Below, one piece after another: positions 27,834 to 37,200 of a stretch of 64,000 nucleotides of DNA. The stretch comes from Ilumatobacteraceae bacterium. GTDB taxonomy: Bacteria; Actinomycetota; Acidimicrobiia; Acidimicrobiales; Ilumatobacteraceae. The position numbers were made by a program, and so were the translations under genes. Below the pieces are notes generated by a model that was given only the letters and a program-made list of their open reading frames with translations, had not been told where the DNA came from and did no database searches. The stretch is taken from NCBI GenBank assembly GCA_033344875.1, contig JAWPMO010000001.1, positions 1,451,595-1,515,594 on the forward strand, in the 5' to 3' direction. Every line of letters begins with the position of its first letter. Positions within the stretch are counted from its first letter, which is position 1.

Positions 27834-29261
27834 TCAGCGGGGTGGGTTGAAGCCGCCGGGGCCATCCTGGCCGGCCTGGCCGCCCATCAGCGACTCGAGT
27901 TCGCTCATGTCGGGCATGCCGCCGCCCATGCCGGGCAGACCGGGGAAGCCACCGCGCTTCTTGCCCTTCTTGCCGCCGCCGCCCATGCCCATCTTCTTCA
28001 TCATCTTCTGCATGTCGCCGAACTGCTTGACGAGGCGGCTGACCTCGGCGGTCTCGGTGCCGGAGCCCTTCGCGATGCGGGCGCGACGGCTGCCGTTGAT
28101 CAGCTGCGGGCGAGCCCGCTCCTCGGCGGTCATCGAGCGGATGATGGCTTCGATCGGCTTGAGGTCGTCGTCGTCGATCTTGGCGTTCTTCAACTCCTTG
28201 GGCATCCCGGGCATCATCCCGAGCACGCCCGACAGCGGCCCCATCTTCTTGAGCGCCTGCATCTGCTCGAGAAAATCGTCGAGCGTGAACTGGCCCTCCA
28301 TCATGCGGGCGGCGGCCTGTTCGGCCTGGTCGGCGTTGAACGCCTGCTCGGCCTGCTCGATCAGCGTGAGCATGTCGCCCATGCCGAGGATGCGGCCGGC
28401 CATGCGGTCGGGGTGGAACTGCTCGAACGCGTCGAGCTTCTCACCGGTCGACGCGAACGCGATCGGGCGACCGATGACCTCCTTGACCGAGAGTGCCGCA
28501 CCGCCGCGGGCGTCGCCGTCGAGCTTGGAGAGGATGACACCGTCGATCTGGAGCGTCTGGTGGAACGCCTCGGCGGTCTGCACCGCATCTTGACCGGTCA
28601 TCGCGTCGATGACGAGGAACGTGTAGTCGGGCGACACGGCGCCGGAGATCAGTCGGACCTGCTCCATCATCTCGGCGTCGATCGACAGGCGGCCGGCGGT
28701 GTCGACGATCACGACGTCGCGACCCAGTCGCTTCGCCTCTTCGACACCTTCGAAGGCGGTGAGGATCGGATCTTCCGGGTCGGAGTAGACCGGCACGTCG
28801 ACCTGCTTGCCGAGGGTGCGGAGCTGCTCGACGGCGGCGGGGCGCTGGAGATCGGCGCCGACCAGGAGGGGCTGACGGCCCTGCGATTTGAACCACAGCG
28901 CCAACTTGCCGGTGGCCGTGGTCTTACCCGAGCCCTGCAGACCGGCCATGAGGATGACGGTCGGCGGCTTGGACGCGTACTTGATCGAGAGCGTTTCTCC
29001 GCCCAGGATGCGGGTGAGCTCGTCGTTGACCGCCTTGACCACCTGCTGGCCGGGGTCGAGCGCCTGTGAGCGGGTCGCGCCGATCGCGTGCTCGCGGATG
29101 CGATTGCAGACCGACCGGACGACGGTGACGTTCACATCGGCCTCGAGGAGCGCCGAGCGGATCTCCTTCATGACCTCATCGACATCACCTTCGGTGAGTC
29201 GACCCTTGCTGCGGAGGCGTTTGACGATGCCGTCGAGACGGTTGGAGAGATTGTCGAACAT
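27834..29261 (-). CDS. ffh: Signal recognition particle GTPase Ffh
   Basis: A 475-residue SRP54 protein that binds signal sequences and, with FtsY, delivers ribosomes to the translocon. The N-domain (1-88) is followed by the G-domain with G1 GLQGSGKTT (107-115), DTAGR (G3), TKLDGDARGG (G4) and a Met-rich M-domain from about 310 with the RNA-binding helix GSGTETAEVSRLVKQF. The C-terminal tail is Gly/Met/Lys-rich (KKMGMGGGGKKGKKRGG), normal for actinobacteria. ATG 29261 begins the canonical MFDNLSNRLD; codons upstream are unrelated. A TAACCT hexamer ends about 10 nt before the start. Confidence 0.96.
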   Translation of the reverse strand: MFDNLSNRLDGIVKRLRSKGRLTEGDVDEVMKEIRSALLEADVNVTVVRSVCNRIREHAIGATRSQALDPGQQVVKAVNDELTRILGGETLSIKYASKPPTVILMAGLQGSGKTTATGKLALWFKSQGRQPLLVGADLQRPAAVEQLRTLGKQVDVPVYSDPEDPILTAFEGVEEAKRLGRDVVIVDTAGRLSIDAEMMEQVRLISGAVSPDYTFLVIDAMTGQDAVQTAEAFHQTLQIDGVILSKLDGDARGGAALSVKEVIGRPIAFASTGEKLDAFEQFHPDRMAGRILGMGDMLTLIEQAEQAFNADQAEQAAARMMEGQFTLDDFLEQMQALKKMGPLSGVLGMMPGMPKELKNAKIDDDDLKPIEAIIRSMTAEERARPQLINGSRRARIAKGSGTETAEVSRLVKQFGDMQKMMKKMGMGGGGKKGKKRGGFPGLPGMGGGMPDMSELESLMGGQAGQDGPGGFNPPR

Positions 29262-29327
29262 CAGGCCGCCCAGGTTACCCGGCGCTCCCCCGGCGACTCG
29301 TGAGACACGAGTTGAGATCACTCGTGA

Positions 29328-30305
29328 TCAGCAGTCCCAGTCGTAGGTGATCTCGTCGTCGACCATCCACGTGTCGAGGTCGCCGCTGTCGGAGACCCAC
29401 CGGCCGACGCCGTCGGCCCAGATCACGAGCGTGCCGGTGTCGTCACCGGGGCCCGGCTCGACGACCGCCGGCGCGAACCCGCGCCAACCGGCGACGGGAG
29501 ATGCTTCCCGGTCGGCGTCGGCGAAGGTCTCATAGATCTCGGCGTACTCGTCGTCGTACCCGTCGAACTGGTTCAGCTGGTACCAGGTCACGCCCTCGAA
29601 CGTGAGCGTCTCATTGCCGCACGCCGGGTAGAACGCGACGTCCTCGTGGACAGCGACGATCGGCACCGGGGCCGCAGCCATTGTCGACGGTGTCACCTCG
29701 GGAGCGAGCGTGCTGTCGACAGGGAGGCTGTCTGGCGTCGTGGTATCCGGCGGCGCAGCCACCGCCGTTTCGGCGTCGACGGTGATCTCGGCGCAGAAGT
29801 TGTCGAGCGCGTTCTCGGTGCAGATCCGGGACGCTCCGGCGAACGCGTCGTCGGGGAGCACCAGACGGTCCGGACCCGGGCCACCGATCCCGATGTCATC
29901 CCAGCCGTATCCCTCGGCCGCATCGACCGACACGGCGGACGGCTCGCCGCCGTATCCATCGGTCGACGATGTCAGGTAGTGGGTCGTGCTCCACGTGTCG
30001 CCGGCGGCCACTTCGAGCACGTACGCGACGCCGCGTGCAGTCTCTTCGGGGAAGGTGAGTTCGATCGCGGCACCGGGCGCTGCGACCGCCGGCGTGACGG
30101 TCATGAGATCCGGTCGGGTACGAGCAGCAGCGTCGCTCGGCCGACCGAGACCCGGCACGTCGGTCGATGACGGAACCACCGAGTCGACGGTGTCGGACGA
30201 CGACGGTGCCGGTAGCCCCTCGCCGGTCGGCTCGGTCGCGCCGCACGCCGTCAGGGCGAACCCTGCGACGGCGGCGACGACCGAGACGGAACGCATCACC
30301 ATCAC
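29328..30305 (-). CDS. Lipoprotein of unknown function
   Basis: A 325-residue exported protein. The signal has a lipobox LTAC near residue 21, then a Ser/Pro/Val-rich linker. A beta-rich domain follows (about 65-175: MTVTPAVAAPGAAIELTFPEE onward, with two Cys in RICTENALDNFCAEI), a second Thr/Pro linker, and a C-terminal domain (about 225-325) with Cys in FYPACGN and at the last residue. The possible starts are GTG 30305, ATG 30302 and ATG 30296; the first overlaps the upstream stop by 4 bp, so it is coupled to the I78-like lipoprotein. No family is recognised. Confidence 0.72.
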   Translation of the reverse strand: MMVMRSVSVVAAVAGFALTACGATEPTGEGLPAPSSSDTVDSVVPSSTDVPGLGRPSDAAARTRPDLMTVTPAVAAPGAAIELTFPEETARGVAYVLEVAAGDTWSTTHYLTSSTDGYGGEPSAVSVDAAEGYGWDDIGIGGPGPDRLVLPDDAFAGASRICTENALDNFCAEITVDAETAVAAPPDTTTPDSLPVDSTLAPEVTPSTMAAAPVPIVAVHEDVAFYPACGNETLTFEGVTWYQLNQFDGYDDEYAEIYETFADADREASPVAGWRGFAPAVVEPGPGDDTGTLVIWADGVGRWVSDSGDLDTWMVDDEITYDWDC

Positions 30306-31903
30306 CCGATCGACTCGATCGCAACGACCACATCACCGTCGACGGCGACGTTGACCCGATCGGTGCGGTAGTCCATCGTGATGGCGAGCGGCTCACCGTC
30401 CTGCATGACGACCCGGGTCTCGAAACCGAGCCCCTTCGCTTCGGCGCTGAACTCCTCGACCGACAGGCCGATGAGGGCTTCGAACGGCTCGATGTCGACG
30501 GGGTCACCGTCGATCGGTTCGCCGGTCTCGCCGGGTACGGTCTCGGCCGGGGGCAGCGACTCGGGCGGAGCCACCGGCTCGGCGCCGTCGCCGATACCGC
30601 CGTCACCCTCGACCGGCATCGGCGGATCGACCAGTTCGGTCGGCTCCGCCTGGATCAGGAGCTCGTCGGTCACGGCAGGGGCGGTGTGCCAGCCACCGTC
30701 GCTGTCGATGAACCGGTACGCCGGGAGCAACCACACGGTGCCGTCGGCGTCCCACGCCCACCACAGGTCGGGCTGCACGTCGACGAGCGTCACGACGACC
30801 GGCTCGGTCGGTGTCATCGGGTCGACCGGCATTGGCTCGTCGACCGGCATCGGCTCGTCCGACGGCGGTGCCTCGTCGGCCGGCGGCTCCTCGGCCCCAC
30901 CGGTGTCGTCGGCGAACGACTCGGCGGGGTCGGTGGCGTCGGCGGGCTCGGGCTCCGCCGCGACCTCGCTGACCGCGATGTCGGTCTCGGCGATCGCCAC
31001 GTCGCTACCGAAGCCGCCGTAGAAGCCATCGCCCAGGCGGGCAACGGCCGTCTCGATGTCGACGAGCGGGTACGGCCCGACGGCCTGCGTCGGGGCGAGC
31101 GTGCCGCCGGCGTACTGGAGGACACCTTCGGCACCGAAGCCGAAGTGCCACGAGCGGGTGGCCGCCCGCTCGTCGGTCCGATCGGACACGTCGATGCTGG
31201 CGAACCAGTCGTCGGCGTACGTGTCGAACCGGAGCCCGTCAGTGTCGACGCCGAGCGCTGTCAGCAGGTCGCGCACACGCTGTTCGGCCTCGTCGCCGGT
31301 CAGCACGCCGGTGGGCGGCGTCGGCTCGGGGCAGTCGCTGGTCTCGTTGCCATCGGCGTCGACCGACACGGCACACGGCTCGTCGTAGACCGCGTCACCC
31401 CAGGCGGCGCTGTAGTTCCAGTTCTGCTGGGCGTCCTCGTAGACCCACACGCTCGGAGCGGACCCGTCGTCAGGCCCCACTCGCCAGCTGACGCCGTAGC
31501 CCTCGTCGATCTTCACGACCTCACCGGTCACACCGAGCGCCGCAGCGATCCCTGCGACCTGGTCCTCGGTGACCGCAACGCCGGTGTCGAACACGTAGCC
31601 GACGTCGTTGGTGGGCAGCGCCGGCATGCCGTCGCCGATCACGAACTCCGCGATCCACTGTGCCATCCGGATCTCACCGGCGGGGACGTCTCCTGCCGCC
31701 GACGCGTCGGCGGTGGCGACGGCACCACCCCCGCCGCCGTTGACGACCTGGATCGGCGTCGGTGCTCGCATGCCGTCGGCCACGGGATCGGACGTGTCGG
31801 TCGGGGCACCGACGGGCGAGCTGTCGCCGCCGTCAGCACCACAAGCTGCCAGGATCAGGACGGCCGCGAGAGCGGGCGCCCAGCGTGAGGGATGTCGCTT
31901 CAT
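30302..31903 (-). CDS. Lipoprotein with a C-terminal I78-like inhibitor domain
   Basis: A 533-residue exported protein with signal and lipobox ILAAC (Cys 21). The central part (about 60-310) has a repeating alpha/beta pattern and Trp-rich strands such as NWNYSAAWGDAVYDEP, conserved-looking but unrecognised. A long Pro/Glu/Asp linker (about 330-370) follows, then a Trp-rich segment WWAWDADGTVWLLPAY. The last 60 residues (LIGLSVEEFSAEAKGLGFETRV ... DYRTDRVNVAVDGDVVV) fit the I78/potato-inhibitor-like fold, in which DxRxDRVNV is the diagnostic strand. It would act at the cell surface; whether it inhibits a protease is unknown. It precedes a second lipoprotein by a GTGA overlap and follows ftsY. 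Confidence 0.75.
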   Translation of the reverse strand: MKRHPSRWAPALAAVLILAACGADGGDSSPVGAPTDTSDPVADGMRAPTPIQVVNGGGGGAVATADASAAGDVPAGEIRMAQWIAEFVIGDGMPALPTNDVGYVFDTGVAVTEDQVAGIAAALGVTGEVVKIDEGYGVSWRVGPDDGSAPSVWVYEDAQQNWNYSAAWGDAVYDEPCAVSVDADGNETSDCPEPTPPTGVLTGDEAEQRVRDLLTALGVDTDGLRFDTYADDWFASIDVSDRTDERAATRSWHFGFGAEGVLQYAGGTLAPTQAVGPYPLVDIETAVARLGDGFYGGFGSDVAIAETDIAVSEVAAEPEPADATDPAESFADDTGGAEEPPADEAPPSDEPMPVDEPMPVDPMTPTEPVVVTLVDVQPDLWWAWDADGTVWLLPAYRFIDSDGGWHTAPAVTDELLIQAEPTELVDPPMPVEGDGGIGDGAEPVAPPESLPPAETVPGETGEPIDGDPVDIEPFEALIGLSVEEFSAEAKGLGFETRVVMQDGEPLAITMDYRTDRVNVAVDGDVVVAIESIG

Positions 31904-31954
31904 GCGTTTTGGACGCCTCGCCGATCGAATCGGTTCCCGTTCCGGGAAGAAAAT

Positions 31955-33088
31955 TCAGCTGCGGTCGAACAGGGCGGAGACGAACTCGTTCGGGTCGAAC
32001 GGGATCAGGTCACCCACCTGCTCACCCAACCCGACGAGCTTGACCGGAATGCCCATCTCGGTCTCGATCGCGAACACGATGCCGCCCTTGGCCGAGCCGT
32101 CGAGCTTGGTGAGCACGACACCGGTGACGTCGGTCGCCTCACGGAACTCGCGAGCCTGCGCCAGACCGTTCTGGCCGGTCGTGGCATCGATGACCAGGAG
32201 GGTCTCGGTCACGACGCCGGAGCCCTTCTCGGCCACTCGCCGCACCTTCTTCAGCTCTTCCATGAGGTTCGTCTTGGTGTGCAGACGTCCCGCCGTGTCG
32301 GCCAGGACGAGGTCGATCTGCTTCGACGCCGCCCGCTGCACACCGTCGAAGATCACCGACGAGGGATCGCTGCCCTCGGCGCCGCGTACGAACTCGGTGT
32401 TCGACCGCTCGGCCCAGGTGGCGAGCTGCTCGGCAGCGGCAGCACGGAACGTGTCGCCGGCAGCCAGGAGCAGCGTGCGGCCCGCGTCGGTCTGCTGCCG
32501 AGCGACCTTGCCGATCGTCGTCGTCTTGCCGACGCCGTTCACGCCCACGAACATCCAGATGTTGGGTGCGCCCGGCTCGAGCTCGTCGAACCGGAGGGTC
32601 CGGTCGGAGCCCTGCAGCCGCTCGACCATGTCGGCCTGCAGCGCGTCGAGCAGGGCGGACGGCTCGTCGATCTCACCGCTCTTCACACGGGCCTTGAGGT
32701 CGTCGAGCAGCGAGTCGGTCACGCCGAGACCCACGTCGGCTCGCAGCAGCGCCTCTTCGAGTTCGTCCCAGGTCTCGTCGGTGATCGACGTCCGGCCGAG
32801 CACCCCGGCGAAGGCCCCGGAGAAGGCCGATCGGGCCTTCGCGAGCCGGTCGCGCAACGACGCCGGCTTGACCGGTTCCGGCTGCGGCTCGGGTTCGGGC
32901 TCGACCCGCGGCTCGGCCTCGACCGTGGTCGTGTCGACCGCGGTGTCACGGGTCGGCGGTGGAACCGTCGGAGTCGGCCGTGGCGGCGCCTCGACCCCCT
33001 GCGATTGCCGACGCCCCAGGACGACGACGCCGATGCCGAACACCATGACGGCGACGGCGAGGATGAGAAAGATCCAGTACCACTCCAT
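31955..33088 (-). CDS. ftsY: Signal recognition particle receptor FtsY
   Basis: A 377-residue SRP receptor GTPase. A membrane helix at residues 4-25 is followed by a Pro/Glu-rich acidic linker to about 75. The N-domain (77-165) and G-domain come next, with G1 GVNGVGKTTT (182-191), DTFRAAAAEQL, LADTAGRLHTK (G3) and VLTKLDGSAKGG (G4), ending KLVGLGEQVGDLIPFDPNEFV. The N-terminal anchor is usual in actinobacteria. It lies downstream of smc and upstream of two lipoprotein genes and ffh. Confidence 0.96.
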   Translation of the reverse strand: MEWYWIFLILAVAVMVFGIGVVVLGRRQSQGVEAPPRPTPTVPPPTRDTAVDTTTVEAEPRVEPEPEPQPEPVKPASLRDRLAKARSAFSGAFAGVLGRTSITDETWDELEEALLRADVGLGVTDSLLDDLKARVKSGEIDEPSALLDALQADMVERLQGSDRTLRFDELEPGAPNIWMFVGVNGVGKTTTIGKVARQQTDAGRTLLLAAGDTFRAAAAEQLATWAERSNTEFVRGAEGSDPSSVIFDGVQRAASKQIDLVLADTAGRLHTKTNLMEELKKVRRVAEKGSGVVTETLLVIDATTGQNGLAQAREFREATDVTGVVLTKLDGSAKGGIVFAIETEMGIPVKLVGLGEQVGDLIPFDPNEFVSALFDRS

Positions 33089-33133
33089 ATCGACGACGAC
33101 GCTATCTGGCGCTCAGCAGGCCCGACGTTGGCC

Positions 33134-33139
33134 TAGTCT
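33134..33139 (+). promoter_or_regulatory. -10 element, leaderless hypothetical gene
   Basis: TAGTCT is 6 nt before GTG 33146. Confidence 0.5.
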
Positions 33140-33145
33140 CACGAT

Positions 33146-33523
33146 GTGGGAGCCGTACCGAAGACCTCGAACGCGCAGGACCCGCGTTATACGTGGGATC
33201 CCGACGTCGAGACCTCGGCCCTCGCCCGGGCGTTGCGTGCACCGCTGCGGGTCTTCGGTGTCGGGGTCAACCGGCACGAGGGCGTCGTCACTCGCAAGGT
33301 CCGGCAACCGTTCAAGCAGCTCGTCCCCGATGCCGGTGTCGTGCCCGGTTTCGGGAGTCCACCGACGAATGCCACGTGGGTCTACCTCGACGATGCCGAA
33401 CTGCCGGTCGGATGGGCCGGCCGGCCCCCGCCCAAGGCCCCGAACGTCGGTGACCGGGTCCGGCTCCACGTCAGCCCGATGACCGGCGCGCTCGTGCGCA
33501 CCAAGGTCCTGAAGTCCGGCTGA
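33146..33523 (+). CDS. Hypothetical 125-residue basic protein
   Basis: No family is recognised. The protein is soluble, basic and Pro-rich (VGWAGRPPPKAPNVGDRVRLHVSP), with an N-terminal TWDPDVETSALARALRAPLRVFGVGVNR and several beta-strand-like stretches; it could be a small barrel. GTG 33146 has its own -10 hexamer. It is convergent with smc, with 24 bp between the stops, and divergent from ftsY. Confidence 0.6.
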   Translation: MGAVPKTSNAQDPRYTWDPDVETSALARALRAPLRVFGVGVNRHEGVVTRKVRQPFKQLVPDAGVVPGFGSPPTNATWVYLDDAELPVGWAGRPPPKAPNVGDRVRLHVSPMTGALVRTKVLKSG

Positions 33524-33547
33524 CCACGCCGGCCGGTCGACGTCGTC

Positions 33548-36500
33548 TCAGGCGCGTCCGGTGGCGGTGGCGGCCTTCTCGGTGACCACCTTGGACGAAC
33601 CACCCGGCTGCATCGACACGCCGAGCAGCGAGTCGCCGGCTTCCATCGTGCGCTTCTGGTGCGACACGACCAACAGCTGTGCATCCTTGCGGAACTCGGC
33701 GATCAGGCCGAGGAATCGGTGCAGGTTGACATCGTCGAGCGCCGCCTCGACCTCGTCCATCACGTAGAACGGCGACGGGCGACTGCGGAACACGGCGAAC
33801 AGGAACGCGAGCGCGGTGAGGCTGCGCTCGCCACCCGACAGCAACGACAGCTTCTTGACGTTCTTGCCGCTCGGCTTGGCTTCGACCTCGATGCCCGTGT
33901 TGAGCAGGTCGTCGGGAACGGTCAGTTTGAGCGCACCGGCACCACCGGGGAACAGCGTGCCGAACAGCGCCGTGAAGTTCATGCTCACATCGGCGAACGC
34001 ACCGGCGAACACGTTCTGGATCTCCTGGTCGACGGCCTTGATGACCCGACTGAGATCCCGACGCGTGGATCGCACGTCTTCGAGTTGCTCCTCGAGGAAC
34101 GTGTGTCGCTGCTGCAGCTCGTTGAACTCCTCGAGTGCGAGCGGGTTGATCGGCCCCAGCAGGCGGAGCTCACGGTCGAGTTCCCGGACACGACCCGCCG
34201 CCGACGCACCCTCGGGGAGTTCCGGCTGCTCGGCCTGCTCGGCGACCTGCGGCTCGATGTCGAGGTCTCGACGCAACGTCTCGATGGCGGTCTCGAGCCG
34301 GAGCTTGGCCTCGGCCTCTTCGATCTCGGAGCGGTGCGACTTCTGGCGGGTCTCGTCGAGCCGACGTTCGGATTCGCCGCGCGTGCGTCGCGCCGTCTCG
34401 AGCGCCGTGGTCAGCCCGCGAACCTGGTCGCTCTGCCGGCGCCGCTGCTCGACCAACTGGTCGTGTTCGACCTCGATCACCGCACGGTGTGCCTGCACCA
34501 ACCCGTCGAGGCGTCCGATCGCGGTCAGCGACCGTTGGATCTGCTCACGCCGGTCGGCGGCCTGGGCACGAGCCTCCTGGTCGGCTTCGAGGCGGCGCTC
34601 GTTCTCCGCGATGCGTGACTCGAGGAACTGTTGCCGTTCGTTGAGCCCGGCGTTGCGAACCTCCAGCTCACGGCGGCGACCGGCCAGCGCACCGGCTCGC
34701 GCTTCGAGTTCGGCCCGGGCTTCTCCCCGTGCCTTCGCCGCTTCGGCTTCGGCTTGCTCGTCGGCGTCGAGCGAGGGCAGCATCGCTTCGAGCTCGGCGA
34801 TCCGTGCCCGCTCCTGCTCGATGTGCCCGGAGAGTTCGGCGACCGACCGGTCGAGCCCCTCGAGTTCGGCCTGGAACTCGCGCCGTTGCCCGAGCGCCCT
34901 CGACAAGCCCTCGGATGCCGCGGTGAACCGGGCGTCGTTCTGGTCGAGTTGACGGGTCAGGTCGCGCTCGGTCGACCGACACTGTTCGAGCTCGGCTTTC
35001 GCGGCGGCCAACGCCGACTGCGCTTCGGCGAGCCGGGTCGTCGCCGCCTCGGCCTGCTCGGTGGCATCGGTCAGGGCCGACGCCGTGGCACCGCCGGAGG
35101 CGGCACCGACCCGCCACCCCGTGGCGGCGAACCGGTCGCCGCTCGGCGTGACGACGATGGCATCGGGGTGTGCGAGCGCCGCATCGACGGCGGCGCCGAC
35201 ATTCGGGACCCGCACGGCCCGACCGACGAGCGCGGCGAGCAGGCCGCCCAGGTCGGCTCGTGTGGATCGCACGTGCGGGAGGACCGCTTCGCCGACCGGC
35301 GGCGGGTTCTGCGTGCCGGCGGCGGCACCGGCGGCCAACACCGCCCCGCTCGTGTTGGACTCGTCGAGCGCGGCGAGTGCCCGCTGGGCCGATGCCGAGC
35401 CGTCGACGACCACGGCGGTCAGCGCTTCACCCAGCGCCGCCTCGACCGACTCCTGCCAGCCGTCGTCGATGTCGACGAGTTCGAGCAGCGTGCCGAGCAC
35501 ACCCTCGACGTCGGCGAGCCGCTCGGCGCCGGCGCGCTCGCGGGCCGCATCGAGTGCGAGTTGCAGCGCTTCGACCCGCGCCGCACTCCTCGACGCCTGC
35601 TCGGAGGCATCCTGTCGCTCGGTGGTGCACCGCTCGAGCGCCGCCTCGGTGGTTATGCGAGCCTGCTCGGCGGCCTCGATCCGGGTGACGAGTGGCGTCT
35701 CGACCGCTTCGGCCTCGGCGCACGTCGCCCGCAAGCGCTCCGACTCGGCGGTCAACGCCTCGAGCTTGGTGCGCAGGTCGTCGGCGCGGGTGGTGGTGCG
35801 CTGGAAGTCCTGTTCGTTGCGCTGGAGCCCGCCGCGAACCGACCGCAGCTCGCCCCGGACCTCGGCTGCGGCACTGGCCGCCTTCGCCCCGCCGTCGTCG
35901 GCCGAGAGCGCCTCGGTGACGCGCCGGCGCTCGATTCGGAATGCTTCTTCGTCGGCTGCCAACGCCTCGCCGTCGGGAGCGACCTGCTCGAGCGCGGCGA
36001 GGACCTCTTCGAGTTCGGCTCGGAAGCGGGCGCCGTCGGCCTCGAGGTTCGCGACGACACCGGCATCGATCAACTGGCCGTGATCACGTTCGAGCGACCG
36101 CTTGCGTTCGGCGAGCATGCCCGACAATCCGCGAGCCCGCTCACGGAGCTGCTCGACCTGCATCAAGCGGTCGCCGAGGTCGCTGGCGCCACGGGCCGAC
36201 AGGTCGGCTTCGAGCGACATGATCTCGGTGTCGAGCTTGGCCAGCTGCGACTTGAGCTCGGCGTCGATCCGGACCGCTTCGACACGATCGGTGGCGATCG
36301 CTTCGAGCTTGCGGCGCAACGCGGTGATGTCTCGTCCGGCGACGTACACCTTGAGGGCGTGCAGCTCGACGACGAGTTCTTCGTGGCGGCGGGCCGCTTC
36401 GGCCTGACGTTCGAGCGGACGCAGCTGGCGTCGCACCTCGCGCAACAGGTCTTGCAAGCGGAGCAGGTTGGCCTCGGTGGCGTCGAGGCGACGCTCGGCC

Positions 36501-37027
36501 TTCTCCTTGCGCTTGCGGTACTTGAGGACGCCGGCCGCCTCCTCGATGATGCCGCGACGGTCTTCTGGCCGGGCGTTGAGCACGGCGTCGATCTGTCCCT
36601 GGCTGACGATCACGTGCTGCTGACGCCCGACACCGGCGTCGGAGAGCAACTCCTGGATGTCGAGCAGGCGGCACGGCACGCCATTGATGGCGTACTCGCT
36701 GTCGCCGCTCCGGAACAGGATGCGCGTGATCGTCACCTCGTTGAACTCGACGGGCAACAGCCCGGCGGAGTTGTCGAGGGTGAGGCTCACCTCGGCTCGA
36801 CCGAGGGCGGGGCGCTTCTCGGTACCGGCGAAGATGACGTCGTCCATCTTCTGGGAGCGGACCGACTTCGGTGCCTGCGCGCCGAGGACCCAGGCGATCG
36901 CATCGACGACGTTCGACTTGCCCGAACCGTTCGGGCCGACGACGACGGTGACCCCCGGTTCGAGGGACATGACCGTCGAATCGGCGAACGACTTGAAGCC
37001 TTTGAGGGTGAGACTCTTCAGGAACAC
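33548..37027 (-). CDS. smc: Chromosome segregation protein SMC
   Basis: A 1159-residue condensin ATPase. Walker A GPNGSGKSN is at residues 31-39; long coiled coils flank a hinge at roughly 500-660 (ADVEGVLGTLLELVDIDDGW ... GDRFAATGW). The C-terminal head has the signature LSGGERSLTALAF and Walker B YVMDEVEAALDD. It organises and separates daughter chromosomes with ScpAB, neither of which is in this window. GTG 37027 is selected; the frame is open upstream but without SMC-like sequence. A TAGTTT hexamer ends about 10 nt upstream. The 3' end faces the convergent gene at 33146. Confidence 0.97.
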   Translation of the reverse strand: MFLKSLTLKGFKSFADSTVMSLEPGVTVVVGPNGSGKSNVVDAIAWVLGAQAPKSVRSQKMDDVIFAGTEKRPALGRAEVSLTLDNSAGLLPVEFNEVTITRILFRSGDSEYAINGVPCRLLDIQELLSDAGVGRQQHVIVSQGQIDAVLNARPEDRRGIIEEAAGVLKYRKRKEKAERRLDATEANLLRLQDLLREVRRQLRPLERQAEAARRHEELVVELHALKVYVAGRDITALRRKLEAIATDRVEAVRIDAELKSQLAKLDTEIMSLEADLSARGASDLGDRLMQVEQLRERARGLSGMLAERKRSLERDHGQLIDAGVVANLEADGARFRAELEEVLAALEQVAPDGEALAADEEAFRIERRRVTEALSADDGGAKAASAAAEVRGELRSVRGGLQRNEQDFQRTTTRADDLRTKLEALTAESERLRATCAEAEAVETPLVTRIEAAEQARITTEAALERCTTERQDASEQASRSAARVEALQLALDAARERAGAERLADVEGVLGTLLELVDIDDGWQESVEAALGEALTAVVVDGSASAQRALAALDESNTSGAVLAAGAAAGTQNPPPVGEAVLPHVRSTRADLGGLLAALVGRAVRVPNVGAAVDAALAHPDAIVVTPSGDRFAATGWRVGAASGGATASALTDATEQAEAATTRLAEAQSALAAAKAELEQCRSTERDLTRQLDQNDARFTAASEGLSRALGQRREFQAELEGLDRSVAELSGHIEQERARIAELEAMLPSLDADEQAEAEAAKARGEARAELEARAGALAGRRRELEVRNAGLNERQQFLESRIAENERRLEADQEARAQAADRREQIQRSLTAIGRLDGLVQAHRAVIEVEHDQLVEQRRRQSDQVRGLTTALETARRTRGESERRLDETRQKSHRSEIEEAEAKLRLETAIETLRRDLDIEPQVAEQAEQPELPEGASAAGRVRELDRELRLLGPINPLALEEFNELQQRHTFLEEQLEDVRSTRRDLSRVIKAVDQEIQNVFAGAFADVSMNFTALFGTLFPGGAGALKLTVPDDLLNTGIEVEAKPSGKNVKKLSLLSGGERSLTALAFLFAVFRSRPSPFYVMDEVEAALDDVNLHRFLGLIAEFRKDAQLLVVSHQKRTMEAGDSLLGVSMQPGGSSKVVTEKAATATGRA

Positions 37028-37200
37028 GGTGGCCCAGAAACTACTCCGCTCGCCGCCACTCCCCCACCATCTCGCGAGATCCCCCCGAGCGTCGACATCG
37101 CTCCCCGAACCGCCGGACCACCCCACTCCACCACCCACATGCTCGAACCGCGTCACCGAGGCGTGCACCAGAGAGCCGCGCAACAAGCCCGCTGAGCGGG

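Noticed and set aside
31608-33482. A 624-codon plus-strand frame opposite ftsY and the I78-like lipoprotein
   Set aside because: The translation is Ser/Arg/Thr/Pro-rich with no domain; both opposite genes are well supported.
34631-37195. An 854-codon plus-strand open frame opposite smc
   Set aside because: It is antisense to an unmistakable SMC. Its Gly/Arg/Leu/Glu-rich content is a mirror of smc coding bias in high-GC DNA.
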